Of a stretch of DNA of 64,000 nt, positions 55,819 to 63,529 are shown in pieces; the stretch's first letter is position 1, and each line of letters opens with the position of its first letter. Source of the DNA: Actinomycetospora succinea (GTDB lineage: Bacteria > Actinomycetota > Actinomycetes > Mycobacteriales > Pseudonocardiaceae). The DNA lies in the NCBI RefSeq assembly GCF_004363095.1, contig NZ_SNYO01000010.1, positions 124,001-188,000 on the forward strand, in the 5' to 3' direction. A model generated the notes under the pieces. The model worked only from the letters and a program-made list of their open reading frames with translations, searched no databases and had not been told where the DNA came from. The position numbers and the translations under genes are program-made.

Positions 55819-56645
55819 CAGGTCTCCCTCGTGTTGGTGTGCTCGCCCCACCAGACGACCGCTGCTCCCGTGCCCCACACCGGCCCGTACGCCAGGACCT
55901 CGCCCGGCCGGTCCACCGCGCCGCTCCCGTCCAGGAACGCGAACGCCCGGAACTGGCTGTCGGCCTGCGCCGCCACCGCGAACTCCTCGCGCATCGCCAG
56001 CACCGCGGAGCGGTCGCCGGCGCGGACCGCGTCGAGGACCTTGCGGTTCCAGCGGTCGTGCTCGGGTTCGACGCGGTCCTCGGACGGGCGGATCCAGCGC
56101 GCCGTCAGCCCGGACGACAGCCCGCTGACGGCGACGACGCCGAGCCGGCGACCGAGCTGATCGGCCGCCCGGACCCCCGCCGCGGCCACGGCCGCCATCG
56201 CCGCGGGGTCGGCGTAGAGGTTGCACGACACCATCGCCCAGCGACCTTCATCGTGGGGATCGAGGAGCTTCGACGCCACGACCGTGCCCGTGTCCACCGG
56301 GAAGCCGTCGTACCGCGTGCGGCGGGCCTGCATCCCCGCGGCGTCGATGGCGTCGGCCCAGGCGTGGGCGAGCTCGGTGTCGACGGCCAGGTCGTGGTCG
56401 AGGTGGCCGTAGTCGTAGGCGTACCAGTTCTCGTCGGTGCGCCGGCCGCGCAGCCGGTCGTCGCACTGCACCTGGTGGCCGAGCACCGTGAACCACTGCG
56501 TCGAGAGCAGCAGGACGGTGTCGACGCCCGCGGCGCGCAGGCGGTCGCCGACGGTGCGCGTCGCGGCGGCCAGCTCGGCCCAGCTGTCGGCGGGGTCGCC
56601 GGCGAGGAGGTGGGGCATGGCCGGGACGAGCGCCGCGGGGATCAC
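55818..56645 (-). CDS. LigB-type extradiol dioxygenase, non-catalytic alpha subunit
   Basis: A 275-residue class III extradiol dioxygenase-fold protein. The first metal-region His is in PAMPHLLAG, but the place of the second iron His reads LLLSTQWFTV, with no His, so this is probably the structural alpha subunit, as AmnA is in 2-aminophenol 1,6-dioxygenase. The C-terminal AYGPVWGTGAAVVWWGEHTN parallels the end of the catalytic subunit. GTG at 56645 overlaps the catalytic subunit's stop (56642-56644) in a 4-base GTGA, matching the rest of this operon; 56657 is an alternative. Confidence 0.87.
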   Translation of the reverse strand: MIPAALVPAMPHLLAGDPADSWAELAAATRTVGDRLRAAGVDTVLLLSTQWFTVLGHQVQCDDRLRGRRTDENWYAYDYGHLDHDLAVDTELAHAWADAIDAAGMQARRTRYDGFPVDTGTVVASKLLDPHDEGRWAMVSCNLYADPAAMAAVAAAGVRAADQLGRRLGVVAVSGLSSGLTARWIRPSEDRVEPEHDRWNRKVLDAVRAGDRSAVLAMREEFAVAAQADSQFRAFAFLDGSGAVDRPGEVLAYGPVWGTGAAVVWWGEHTNTRET

Positions 56646-57628
56646 GTCGGGACCCACTCGACGACCGCGTTCCCCGTGGCGATCACCGTGCCGTAGGCGA
56701 GGACGTCACCGGCGATCGCGGGCCAGCCCATCGCCGCCATCAGCCAGGTCAGGCTGCCGGCCTTGGTCTCCGACGACGTCGCCTCGATGTGCGCGGGCAC
56801 GGCCTCCTTCAGCCGCGACGTCGGGCCCTCGCGGATCGTCCGCAGCAGCTCCATGTCGCCCGCGTACTGGGCGTGGGTGAAGGGGCGCTCGACGCCCATG
56901 TCCTCGGGCAGGTCGGGCTCGGCGTCCCAGTGCAGGTGGGACAGCGAATTCGACGCGAGCAGCACCGCACGGCGACCCGTCTTCTCGATCGCCTTCCGCG
57001 TCGCCTCGCCCAGCGTCTCCATCTCGGCGAGCGAGGCGTCGGAGTAGAAGTAGGGGTTGTTGTTGGCCGACAGCGACACGACGGGCAGGTCCCAGTCGGG
57101 GTTGGCCAGGTGCAGCGCCCCGATCGTCGCGTAGTCCACGCGCACGCCGTCCTCGCGCATCGCGCTCGTGACCAGGCCCGCGCGGGCGCCCTCCTCGACG
57201 ATCGCCTCGGCGAGGTCGACGTCGGTGCGGAAGTCGTAGTGGTACCGGAACAGGTGCGGGAAGATCGGCTCGACGGAGACGCCGCGCGGGTTCGGCACGC
57301 AGTTCACGTGGTGGCCCACCATCGTGATCCAGTGCGGCGCGTGCACCACGAGCACGTCGGGCGCGTGGGCGCGCAGCCGCCGGCGCAGCTCCTCGTAGCC
57401 CCAGCGCAGCACCTCCCAGCCGCCGGTCGAGCGCGGCTCGTTCTGCGGCGGGTTCTCGGCGTAGACGAGGTGGGGCGGGTGCGGCGCGAGGTAGCCGGCG
57501 ACGATGCCGCCGCGGCCCCCGGACCCCGACGTCGTGCTCGGCGCGGCGGCCGGCGCGGGCTCGGTGCGGGCCGCGCGCCGCGACGCCGACCGGCCGCTCC
57601 CGGCGGTGGCGTGGAACACACGGGCCAT
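56642..57628 (-). CDS. LigB-type extradiol dioxygenase, catalytic beta subunit
   Basis: A 328-residue class III extradiol dioxygenase. Iron His residues lie in APHPPHLVY and [14 protein letters not shown], and the Glu in [14 protein letters not shown], as in LigB, HpcB and AmnB. Together with the alpha subunit it should cleave 2-aminophenol (1,6-) or a catechol with O2. The first 40 residues, [20 protein letters not shown] then Pro/Ala/Ser/Gly-rich, precede the domain and resemble an N-terminal cargo-targeting extension. ATG at 57628 gives this extension; it heads the ten-gene operon. The divergent IclR gene starts 93 bases away. Confidence 0.88.
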   Translation of the reverse strand: MARVFHATAGSGRSASRRAARTEPAPAAAPSTTSGSGGRGGIVAGYLAPHPPHLVYAENPPQNEPRSTGGWEVLRWGYEELRRRLRAHAPDVLVVHAPHWITMVGHHVNCVPNPRGVSVEPIFPHLFRYHYDFRTDVDLAEAIVEEGARAGLVTSAMREDGVRVDYATIGALHLANPDWDLPVVSLSANNNPYFYSDASLAEMETLGEATRKAIEKTGRRAVLLASNSLSHLHWDAEPDLPEDMGVERPFTHAQYAGDMELLRTIREGPTSRLKEAVPAHIEATSSETKAGSLTWLMAAMGWPAIAGDVLAYGTVIATGNAVVEWVPT

Positions 57629-57671
57629 GGCGGCGACGCTAGGGAGACGCCGACCCGTCACCCAGGTCGCC

Positions 57672-57688
57672 GTCCAACGGTGCTGGAC
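57672..57688. promoter_or_regulatory. candidate operator in the BMC/IclR divergent promoter
   Basis: GTCCA at 57672-57676 and TGGAC at 57684-57688 form an inverted repeat with a 7-base spacer, in the middle of the 92-base region between the BMC operon and the iclR gene. Position suits an IclR operator controlling both; arms are only five bases. Confidence 0.35.
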
Positions 57689-57720
57689 ACCGCCGTTCGG
57701 GACCGCCCAGACTCGAACGG

Positions 57721-58458
57721 GTGACGGTGGCGGCGGTGAGCAAGTCCGCCGTCCTGCTGCGCGCCTTCGGCCCCACCACGGACGTGCTGTCCACCCGCGC
57801 CCTGGCCGCGCGCACCGGCATCCCGCGCAGCACCGTCCATGTGCTCGCCGGCACCCTGGCCGCCGAGGGCCTCCTCGAGACCGTGCCCGGACGCGGCTGG
57901 CGGCTCGGCCCGCTGCTCGTCGGCCTGGCCGGCCAGATCATCGAGCGCACCGGGCTCGTCGCCGCCGTGGAGGGCGGGCTCGGCGGGCTGCGGCGCGCCG
58001 CCGGGCAGGAGGTCCACGTCGCCCAGCTCGTCGGCGGCTGGACCGTCTACCTGCACCGCGAGGCCGGCCCGGTCCGCGCGCCGATGGACAACCGCGTCGG
58101 GCTCCGGGCGCCCGCCTGGCGCGGGGGCTGCGGCAAGGCGGCGCTGTCGCGGCTGGCCCGCGAGGAGGTCGAAGACCGCGTCGAGCGCCTGTGCCGCGAC
58201 GAGGGCCTCACCCCGCCCGACCGCGCCGCCCTGCACGAGGAGCTCGGGGCCGCGCGCCGCGCCGGGTACGTGGTGTCGTCGACCTTCCAGGCCGGGCGGA
58301 CGTCGGTGGCGGCGCCCGTGGTCGACGCCGACGGGCGGCCGGTCGGCGGGCTCTCGGTCGCCGGCCCGTCGTCGCTGTTCACCCGCGCCGTGCTGGCCCG
58401 CTGCGCGCAGGACGTCGTCGAGGCCGCGGCCCGGGCGGGGCGGCAACTGGTCTGCTGA
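57721..58458 (+). CDS. IclR-family transcriptional regulator of the BMC locus
   Basis: A 245-residue IclR protein: winged helix [20 protein letters not shown] and [16 protein letters not shown], then the effector-binding GAF-like domain [19 protein letters not shown] and [21 protein letters not shown]. IclR proteins regulate aromatic and glyoxylate catabolism, often as activators. It lies between the two divergent halves of the BMC pathway, so it is the obvious controller of both. GTG at 57721. An IclR-like operator (58482-58497) sits just downstream. Confidence 0.93.
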   Translation: MTVAAVSKSAVLLRAFGPTTDVLSTRALAARTGIPRSTVHVLAGTLAAEGLLETVPGRGWRLGPLLVGLAGQIIERTGLVAAVEGGLGGLRRAAGQEVHVAQLVGGWTVYLHREAGPVRAPMDNRVGLRAPAWRGGCGKAALSRLAREEVEDRVERLCRDEGLTPPDRAALHEELGAARRAGYVVSSTFQAGRTSVAAPVVDADGRPVGGLSVAGPSSLFTRAVLARCAQDVVEAAARAGRQLVC

Positions 58459-58481
58459 CGGGCGCACGCGTCCCGGCTGGT

Positions 58482-58497
58482 GGAACGCTGCGGTTCC
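58482..58497. promoter_or_regulatory. candidate IclR operator upstream of acetaldehyde dehydrogenase
   Basis: GGAAC at 58482-58486 and GTTCC at 58493-58497, 6-base spacer. It extends to TGGAAC at its left. The E. coli IclR site is TGGAAATNATTTCCA, which shares the TGGAA/TTCC ends. It lies 33 bases before the acetaldehyde dehydrogenase start and downstream of iclR, suiting regulation of the aldehyde branch. Confidence 0.45.
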
Positions 58498-58529
58498 CCG
58501 GTGTCGGTGAGCGGTGTCACTCTGCGGGC

Positions 58530-59471
58530 ATGAGTGCGCCTGCAAAGGTCCCGGCCGCCATCGTCGGTCCGGGCAACATCGGCACCGACCTGCTGGCCAA
58601 GCTCGCGCGCAGCGCGCGGGTCGAGGTCACGGCGATGGTCGGCGTGGTCGAGTCGGACGGGCTGGAGCGGGCGCGCGCGGCGGGCGTCGCGGCGTCGGCG
58701 GAGGGCGTCGACTGGCTGCTGCGCCAGGACCCGCTCCCGAGGATCGTCTTCGAGGCGACGTCGGCGAAGGCGCACCTCGCGAACGCGCCGCGCTACTCCG
58801 ACGCGGGGATCCGGGCGATCGACCTGACGCCCGCGCACCTCGGGCCGATGGTGTGCCCGGCGGTGAACATGCCCGACCACCTCGACGCCCCGAACATCAA
58901 CATGATCACGTGCGGCGGGCAGGCGACCATCCCGATCGTCGCCGCGGTCTCGCGGGTCGCCCCGGTGGCCTACGCGGAGATCGTCGCCTCGACGGCGTCG
59001 CGCTCGGCCGGGCCGGGCACGCGCGCCAACATCGACGAGTTCACGCAGACGACGGCACGGGCGGTCGAGGAGGTCGGCGGCGCCGAGCGCGGCAAGGCGA
59101 TCATCATCCTGAACCCCGTCGAGCCGCCGATGATCATGCGGGACACGGTGTTCTGCTCGCTGCCCGAGGACGCCGACCACGACGCCGTCGCCGCGTCGAT
59201 CCACGACATGGTCACCCGCGTCCAGCAGTACGTGCCGGGCTACACGCTGCGCGCCGAGCCGCAGTTCGACCCGCCGACCGAGAAGTGGGGCGGACGAGGT
59301 CGCGTGGCCGTGTTCCTCGAGGTCAAGGGCAACGGCGACTACCTGCCCGAGTACGCCGGCAACCTCGACATCATGACCGCCGCCGCCGCGGAGGTCGGCG
59401 AGCTGGTCGCCGCGGACCTCGGAGACGCCGCGAAGCGGAGCTCGACCATCGATGCGGAGGTCCCGGCATGA
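58530..59471 (+). CDS. acylating acetaldehyde dehydrogenase (MhpF/BphJ type)
   Basis: A 313-residue NAD-dependent enzyme that makes acetyl-CoA from acetaldehyde and CoA. The Rossmann start is [17 protein letters not shown] and the catalytic Cys is in [12 protein letters not shown], with [15 protein letters not shown] in the dimer region. It is the classical partner of the pyruvate aldolase, channelling acetaldehyde through an internal tunnel. ATG at 58530; the stop overlaps the aldolase start as ATGA. Encapsulation of both in the shell would limit loss of acetaldehyde. Confidence 0.96.
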   Translation: MSAPAKVPAAIVGPGNIGTDLLAKLARSARVEVTAMVGVVESDGLERARAAGVAASAEGVDWLLRQDPLPRIVFEATSAKAHLANAPRYSDAGIRAIDLTPAHLGPMVCPAVNMPDHLDAPNINMITCGGQATIPIVAAVSRVAPVAYAEIVASTASRSAGPGTRANIDEFTQTTARAVEEVGGAERGKAIIILNPVEPPMIMRDTVFCSLPEDADHDAVAASIHDMVTRVQQYVPGYTLRAEPQFDPPTEKWGGRGRVAVFLEVKGNGDYLPEYAGNLDIMTAAAAEVGELVAADLGDAAKRSSTIDAEVPA

Positions 59472-60502
59472 GCAGGCCCGAGATCCGCCACGACGTCCGC
59501 CTCACCGACACCACCCTGCGCGACGGCAGCCACGCCCAGGCGCACCAGTTCACCGAGGAGCAGGTCCGGGACACCGTGCGCGCGCTCGACCGCGCGGGTG
59601 TCGAGGTCATCGAGGTGACCCACGGCGACGGCCTCGGCGGCTCGAGCTTCAACTACGGCTTCTCGCACACCGACGAGCTGACGCTGATCGCCGCCGCCCG
59701 CGAGGAGGCCAAGCAGGCGAAGATCGCGGTGCTCCTGGTGCCCGGCATCGGGACCGTCGAGGACCTGCGCCGCGCCCGCGACGCCGGCGCCGACGTCGTG
59801 CGCGTCGCGACCCACTGCACCGAGGCCGACGTGTCGCCCCAGCACTTCGGGGTGGCCCGCGAGCTGGGCATGGAGACGGTCGGGTTCCTCATGATGGCCC
59901 ACCGCACGCCGCCGGAGGACCTCGCGAAGCAGGCCCGGATCATGGTCGACGCCGGCTGCCAGTGCCCGTACGTCACCGACTCCGCGGGCGCGCTGCTCAT
60001 GCACGAGGCGCGGGCCCGGTTCGAGGCGCTGCTCGCCGAGGTCGGCGACGAGGCGTGGGTCGGCTACCACGGCCACCAGAACCTCTCGATGGGCGTCGCG
60101 AACTCGGTGATCGCCGCGGAGCTGGGCGTCAAGGAGATCGACGGCTCGCTGTGCGCCCTCGGCGCGGGGTCGGGCAACTCGCCGACCGAGGTGCTCGCCG
60201 CCGTGTTCGACCGCATGGGCATCGAGACCGGCGTCGACGTCACCGCGCTGCTCGACGCCGCCGAGGACGTCGTCCGCCCGTACCTGCACCGCTGGCCGAA
60301 GATGGACCGCAACGCCATCACCCAGGGCTGGGCGGGGGTCTACTCCAGCTTCCTGCTGCACGCCGAGCACGCGGGCGAGCGCTACAAGGTCCCGGTGCCC
60401 GACATCCTGCGCCGCTGCGGCGAGCTGGGGCTCGTCGGCGGGCAGGAGGACATGATCATCGACATCGCGCTGGAGCTGGCGCGCGAGCGCGAGCAGGGCT
60501 GA
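59468..60502 (+). CDS. 4-hydroxy-2-oxovalerate aldolase (MhpE/BphI type)
   Basis: A 344-residue DRE-TIM metallolyase of the HOA aldolase group. Signature regions are [17 protein letters not shown] with the metal Asp, [15 protein letters not shown], and [16 protein letters not shown] with the metal His pair. It cleaves 4-hydroxy-2-oxovalerate to pyruvate and acetaldehyde. ATG at 59468 overlaps the dehydrogenase stop as ATGA, typical of this two-enzyme complex. The C-terminal region [20 protein letters not shown] is diagnostic of the family. Confidence 0.96.
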   Translation: MSRPEIRHDVRLTDTTLRDGSHAQAHQFTEEQVRDTVRALDRAGVEVIEVTHGDGLGGSSFNYGFSHTDELTLIAAAREEAKQAKIAVLLVPGIGTVEDLRRARDAGADVVRVATHCTEADVSPQHFGVARELGMETVGFLMMAHRTPPEDLAKQARIMVDAGCQCPYVTDSAGALLMHEARARFEALLAEVGDEAWVGYHGHQNLSMGVANSVIAAELGVKEIDGSLCALGAGSGNSPTEVLAAVFDRMGIETGVDVTALLDAAEDVVRPYLHRWPKMDRNAITQGWAGVYSSFLLHAEHAGERYKVPVPDILRRCGELGLVGGQEDMIIDIALELAREREQG

Positions 60503-60506
60503 CGCC

Positions 60507-60917
60507 GTGCCGATCCTCGAGCTCCACCTCGTCGACGGCGACCACTCCCCCGCCGAGCACGCCGCGCTGCTCCAGCGCCTCAGCGCGGTCTACGCCGCGG
60601 TGCTCGAGTCGCCGGTGGAGCGCGTCCGGGCCTACCTGACCCTGCACGCGCGGGAGCACTGGGCGGTGGGCGGATCGACACACGCCGACCCGGCGCCGTA
60701 CTTCACCGCGATCGTCCTCGAGGGCCGGCCGGTCGAGCAGCGCCACCGGCTGCTCGCCGAAGTGACGGACCTGCTCGTCGAGATCCTCGGCGTCGAGCGG
60801 TCGCGGGTGCGCGGGCGGATCATCCAGGTGCCGCCGGACGACTGGGCCATCGGCGGCGTCCCGGCCGCGGCCGCCCGGCGCGACGAGATCGCGGCGCGCG
60901 CGGGCACCGCCCGGTAG
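60507..60917 (+). CDS. 4-oxalocrotonate-tautomerase-like enzyme (fused pair)
   Basis: A 136-residue tautomerase. After removal of the initiator, Pro is the N-terminus (PILELHLVDG), the catalytic general base in this superfamily. The length is twice that of 4-oxalocrotonate tautomerase monomers, as in cis-CaaD-like proteins; the second half, GRIIQVPPDDWAIGGVP, looks like a diverged repeat. In this pathway it would convert the enol tautomer of 4-oxalocrotonate after RidA deamination. It follows the aldolase stop by four bases, GTG start. Confidence 0.85.
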   Translation: MPILELHLVDGDHSPAEHAALLQRLSAVYAAVLESPVERVRAYLTLHAREHWAVGGSTHADPAPYFTAIVLEGRPVEQRHRLLAEVTDLLVEILGVERSRVRGRIIQVPPDDWAIGGVPAAAARRDEIAARAGTAR

Positions 60918-60923
60918 GCCGCC

Positions 60924-61898
60924 GTGCGCGTCAGCACCTCGGACCCGGACCGGGCCCGGGCGGAGTGCGCGGAGATCTACTTCCCGCACCGGCTGACGAT
61001 GCTGCACGACCCCGCCGAGTTCTCGATGTCGCTCTCGGCCGTCGACCTCGGGCCGGTCGCGGCGGGAGTGCTGTCGTACGCCGGCGAGGTGGTGATCGAG
61101 ACCGGGGAGCTGGCCACCGGCTACGAGGTGAACATCGCGCTGGACGGCGTCCTGCGCACCCGCAGCGGGCGCGCGGACGTGTGCTCCACCGCGGCGACCG
61201 CGGCCGTCTACCGGCCCGACGGCACCGCCCGCCTGCACGGGTGGGCCGAGGGCGGGCGGCTGTTCGGGCTGAAGATCGAGCGCGGCGCGCTGGAGGACCA
61301 GCTCACGTCCCTGCTCGACCGGCCGGTGCGCGGTGCCGTGGCGCTGGCGCCGACGATCGACCTCGAGTCCGACGACGGCCGGCGGTGGTGGTCGCTGGTG
61401 CGGACGCTCGCCGACCTCGCCGCCGACCCGCGCGGGCTCGCCGCCGACCCGCGGGTGATGCGCCCGCTGGTCGAGGCCGTCGTCGCGGGCCTGCTGCACA
61501 CCGTGGACCACCCCTACCGCGACGCCCTCGCCGCGCCCGCCGCGGCGGTGGGGCCGCGGTCGGTGCGCCGCGCCGTGGCCGCGGTCGTCGAGCGGCCCGA
61601 GCACCCCTGGACGGTCTCCTCGCTCGCCGAGGTCGCCGGCGTCAGCGCCCGCGGCCTGCGCGACGGCATGGCCCGCCACCACGGCGTCTCCCCCATGGCG
61701 CTCGTGCGCGACGTCCGCCTGCGCCGCGCCCGCGACGACCTCGCGGCGGGTCGCGGCGCGGTGGCCGAGGTGGCCATGCGCTGGGGCTTCACCCACCTGG
61801 GCCGCTTCGCCCGGTCCTACCGCGAGGCCTTCGGCGAGCCCCCGTCGCGCACTGCCGGAACCGGCGCTCGGCCTACCGCGCGCGGGCTCGACCGGTGA
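60924..61898 (+). CDS. AraC-family transcriptional regulator
   Basis: A 324-residue regulator with an N-terminal cupin-like AraC-binding domain (EFSMSLSAVDLGPVAAGVLS, EVNIALDGVLRTRSG) and a C-terminal two-HTH AraC domain (WTVSSLAEVAGVSARGLRDG, LRRARDDLAAGR, VAEVAMRWGFTHLGRFARSY). Such proteins sense aromatic effectors and activate upper or lower pathway genes. GTG at 60924, six bases after the tautomerase stop, so it is probably co-transcribed. It lies between the aldehyde branch and the P450. Confidence 0.92.
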   Translation: MRVSTSDPDRARAECAEIYFPHRLTMLHDPAEFSMSLSAVDLGPVAAGVLSYAGEVVIETGELATGYEVNIALDGVLRTRSGRADVCSTAATAAVYRPDGTARLHGWAEGGRLFGLKIERGALEDQLTSLLDRPVRGAVALAPTIDLESDDGRRWWSLVRTLADLAADPRGLAADPRVMRPLVEAVVAGLLHTVDHPYRDALAAPAAAVGPRSVRRAVAAVVERPEHPWTVSSLAEVAGVSARGLRDGMARHHGVSPMALVRDVRLRRARDDLAAGRGAVAEVAMRWGFTHLGRFARSYREAFGEPPSRTAGTGARPTARGLDR

Positions 61899-61924
61899 CC
61901 TGGACCACACCTAGCGTCGGTGCG

Positions 61925-63136
61925 GTGACCCTCGACTTCAACCCCATGGTCAGCCCGCACCGGGAGGACCCGCACCTGTTCTACCGCGAGGCCCGCGCCC
62001 ACTCGCCGATGATCAACCCCGTGCTCGGCGCCTACATGGTGACCCGGTACGACGACCTGACCACGGTCATCGACGACCCGGACACCTACTCGTCGGCCGT
62101 CGCGGTCCCGAAGATCTACTGGAACCCGCCCGAGGTCACCGAGGTGCTCACCGCCGGGAACGTCCCCGAGACCAACGCCGTGGTCAATGAGGACGAGCCC
62201 GCCCACCGCCCGATCCGGCGCGTGTTCGACGCCGGCTTCACCGGGGCGCGGGTCCGCGCGATGCTGCCGACGATGCGGGCGACCGCCGAGTCGTTGATCG
62301 ACGGCTTTCTGGGCCGGCGGGCCGACCTGGTGGCCGACTACGCGATCCCGTTCGTCCAGTCGGTGATCAACGCGATCATCGGGTTCCCGCCGGAGGACGG
62401 CGCGCGGATCCAGCAGTGGACCGACGACGTCAACATGCTCTGGAACCTGCTGGCCCCGCTGGAGGACCGCATCGCCTCGGCCCACCGGATGGCCGACTAC
62501 ACCCGCTACCTCCAGGCCTTGATCGACGACCGGCGCGCCCACCGCCGCGAGGATCTGATCTCCGATCTCGTGCACGGCGCGAACGGCTTCCCCGGGCTCG
62601 ACGACGACTACGTCATCAACGTCGTGCGCGGCGCGGCCCGCGTGGCCGGCTTCGACACGACCCGCGACGCGATCACCGCGACGATGCTCGCGATCCTGCA
62701 GCACCCGGACGTCCACGAGCGCGTGCTGGCCGACCCGGCCAAGGCGATCCCGAAGGTCACCGAGGAGGTCCTGCGCCGCGACGCCCCGCACCGCGGCCTG
62801 TTCCGCATCACGACGAAGGACACGAGCCTCGGCGGCACCGACCTGCCCGCCGGCACGATGGTGCTGGTGCTCTTCGGCTCGGGGAACCGCGACGAGACGA
62901 AGTTCCCCGAGCCCGACGTCGTCGACATCGACCGCGCCAACGTCCGCGACCACCTCGCCTTCGGCCGCGGCCTGCACGTCTGCCCCGGTGCCCCGATGGC
63001 GCGCGCCGAGATCCGCGTGGCGCTCGAGACGCTGGTCCGCCGCCTGCCCGCGATGCGCCTCGCCGACGACTACGCCCCGACCTACATCGCGAGCTACTTC
63101 TTCCGCGGCCTGGAGACCCTCGACGTGACGTGGTGA
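61925..63136 (+). CDS. cytochrome P450
   Basis: A 403-residue soluble P450. The I-helix oxygen-binding motif is RVAGFDTTRDAI, the K-helix ExxR is in EEVLRRDAP, and the haem loop is FGRGLHVCPGAPMAR with the axial Cys. No ferredoxin or reductase gene is adjacent, so it needs shared electron carriers. It could hydroxylate an alkylphenol or its phosphate, in analogy to CreJ of the 4-cresol pathway, but the substrate is unproven. GTG at 61925, 26 bases after the AraC stop. Confidence 0.95.
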   Translation: MTLDFNPMVSPHREDPHLFYREARAHSPMINPVLGAYMVTRYDDLTTVIDDPDTYSSAVAVPKIYWNPPEVTEVLTAGNVPETNAVVNEDEPAHRPIRRVFDAGFTGARVRAMLPTMRATAESLIDGFLGRRADLVADYAIPFVQSVINAIIGFPPEDGARIQQWTDDVNMLWNLLAPLEDRIASAHRMADYTRYLQALIDDRRAHRREDLISDLVHGANGFPGLDDDYVINVVRGAARVAGFDTTRDAITATMLAILQHPDVHERVLADPAKAIPKVTEEVLRRDAPHRGLFRITTKDTSLGGTDLPAGTMVLVLFGSGNRDETKFPEPDVVDIDRANVRDHLAFGRGLHVCPGAPMARAEIRVALETLVRRLPAMRLADDYAPTYIASYFFRGLETLDVTW

Positions 63137-63181
63137 GCGCACAGCCCCTCCATGCCTTGCGCGGCATATTCCTCGTACGGC

Positions 63182-63529
63182 ATGCTCTCCACCGTGACCA
63201 CCGCACCGGACACCGGGACGTGGGCGGCGCTCGCCGACCCGCACCGCCGGGACATGCTCGGCCTCCTGCGCGAGCGGCCGCGGGCGGTCGGCGAGCTCGT
63301 CGACCTCCTCGAGCTCAGCCAGCCCAGCACCTCGAAGCACCTGCGGGTGCTGCGCGAGGCGGGGCTGGTGCGGGCGCGACCCGAGGCGCAGCGGCGGGTG
63401 TACGAGGTCGACCCCGCACCGCTCGTCGCCCTCGACGCGTGGCTCGCGCCCTACCGGCAGCTGTGGTCCGACAGCCTCGACGCCCTCGGCCGGCGTCTCG
63501 AGCAGACCGCACAGGAGGACACCCCGTGA
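63182..63529 (+). CDS. ArsR-family regulator (paired with AHSA1 gene)
   Basis: A 115-residue winged-helix regulator: AALADPHRRDMLGLLRERPRAVGELVDLLELSQPSTSKHLR (cut: ADPHRRDMLGLL, LELSQPSTSKHLRVLREAGL), wing PEAQRRVYEVDPAPL. It has no obvious metal-binding Cys or alpha-5 His/Asp site, so it is one of the metal-free ArsR proteins that pair with an AHSA1 gene; these sense small hydrophobic molecules or heat stress. ATG at 63182 is one start option; GTG at 63194 another. The stop overlaps the next gene as GTGA. Confidence 0.88.
   Translation: MLSTVTTAPDTGTWAALADPHRRDMLGLLRERPRAVGELVDLLELSQPSTSKHLRVLREAGLVRARPEAQRRVYEVDPAPLVALDAWLAPYRQLWSDSLDALGRRLEQTAQEDTP

Noticed and set aside
50194-60917. Carboxysome or ethanolamine/propanediol microcompartment
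   Set aside because: No RuBisCO, EutBC, PduCDE or glycyl-radical enzyme; the enzymes present are aromatic ring-cleavage and meta-pathway enzymes.
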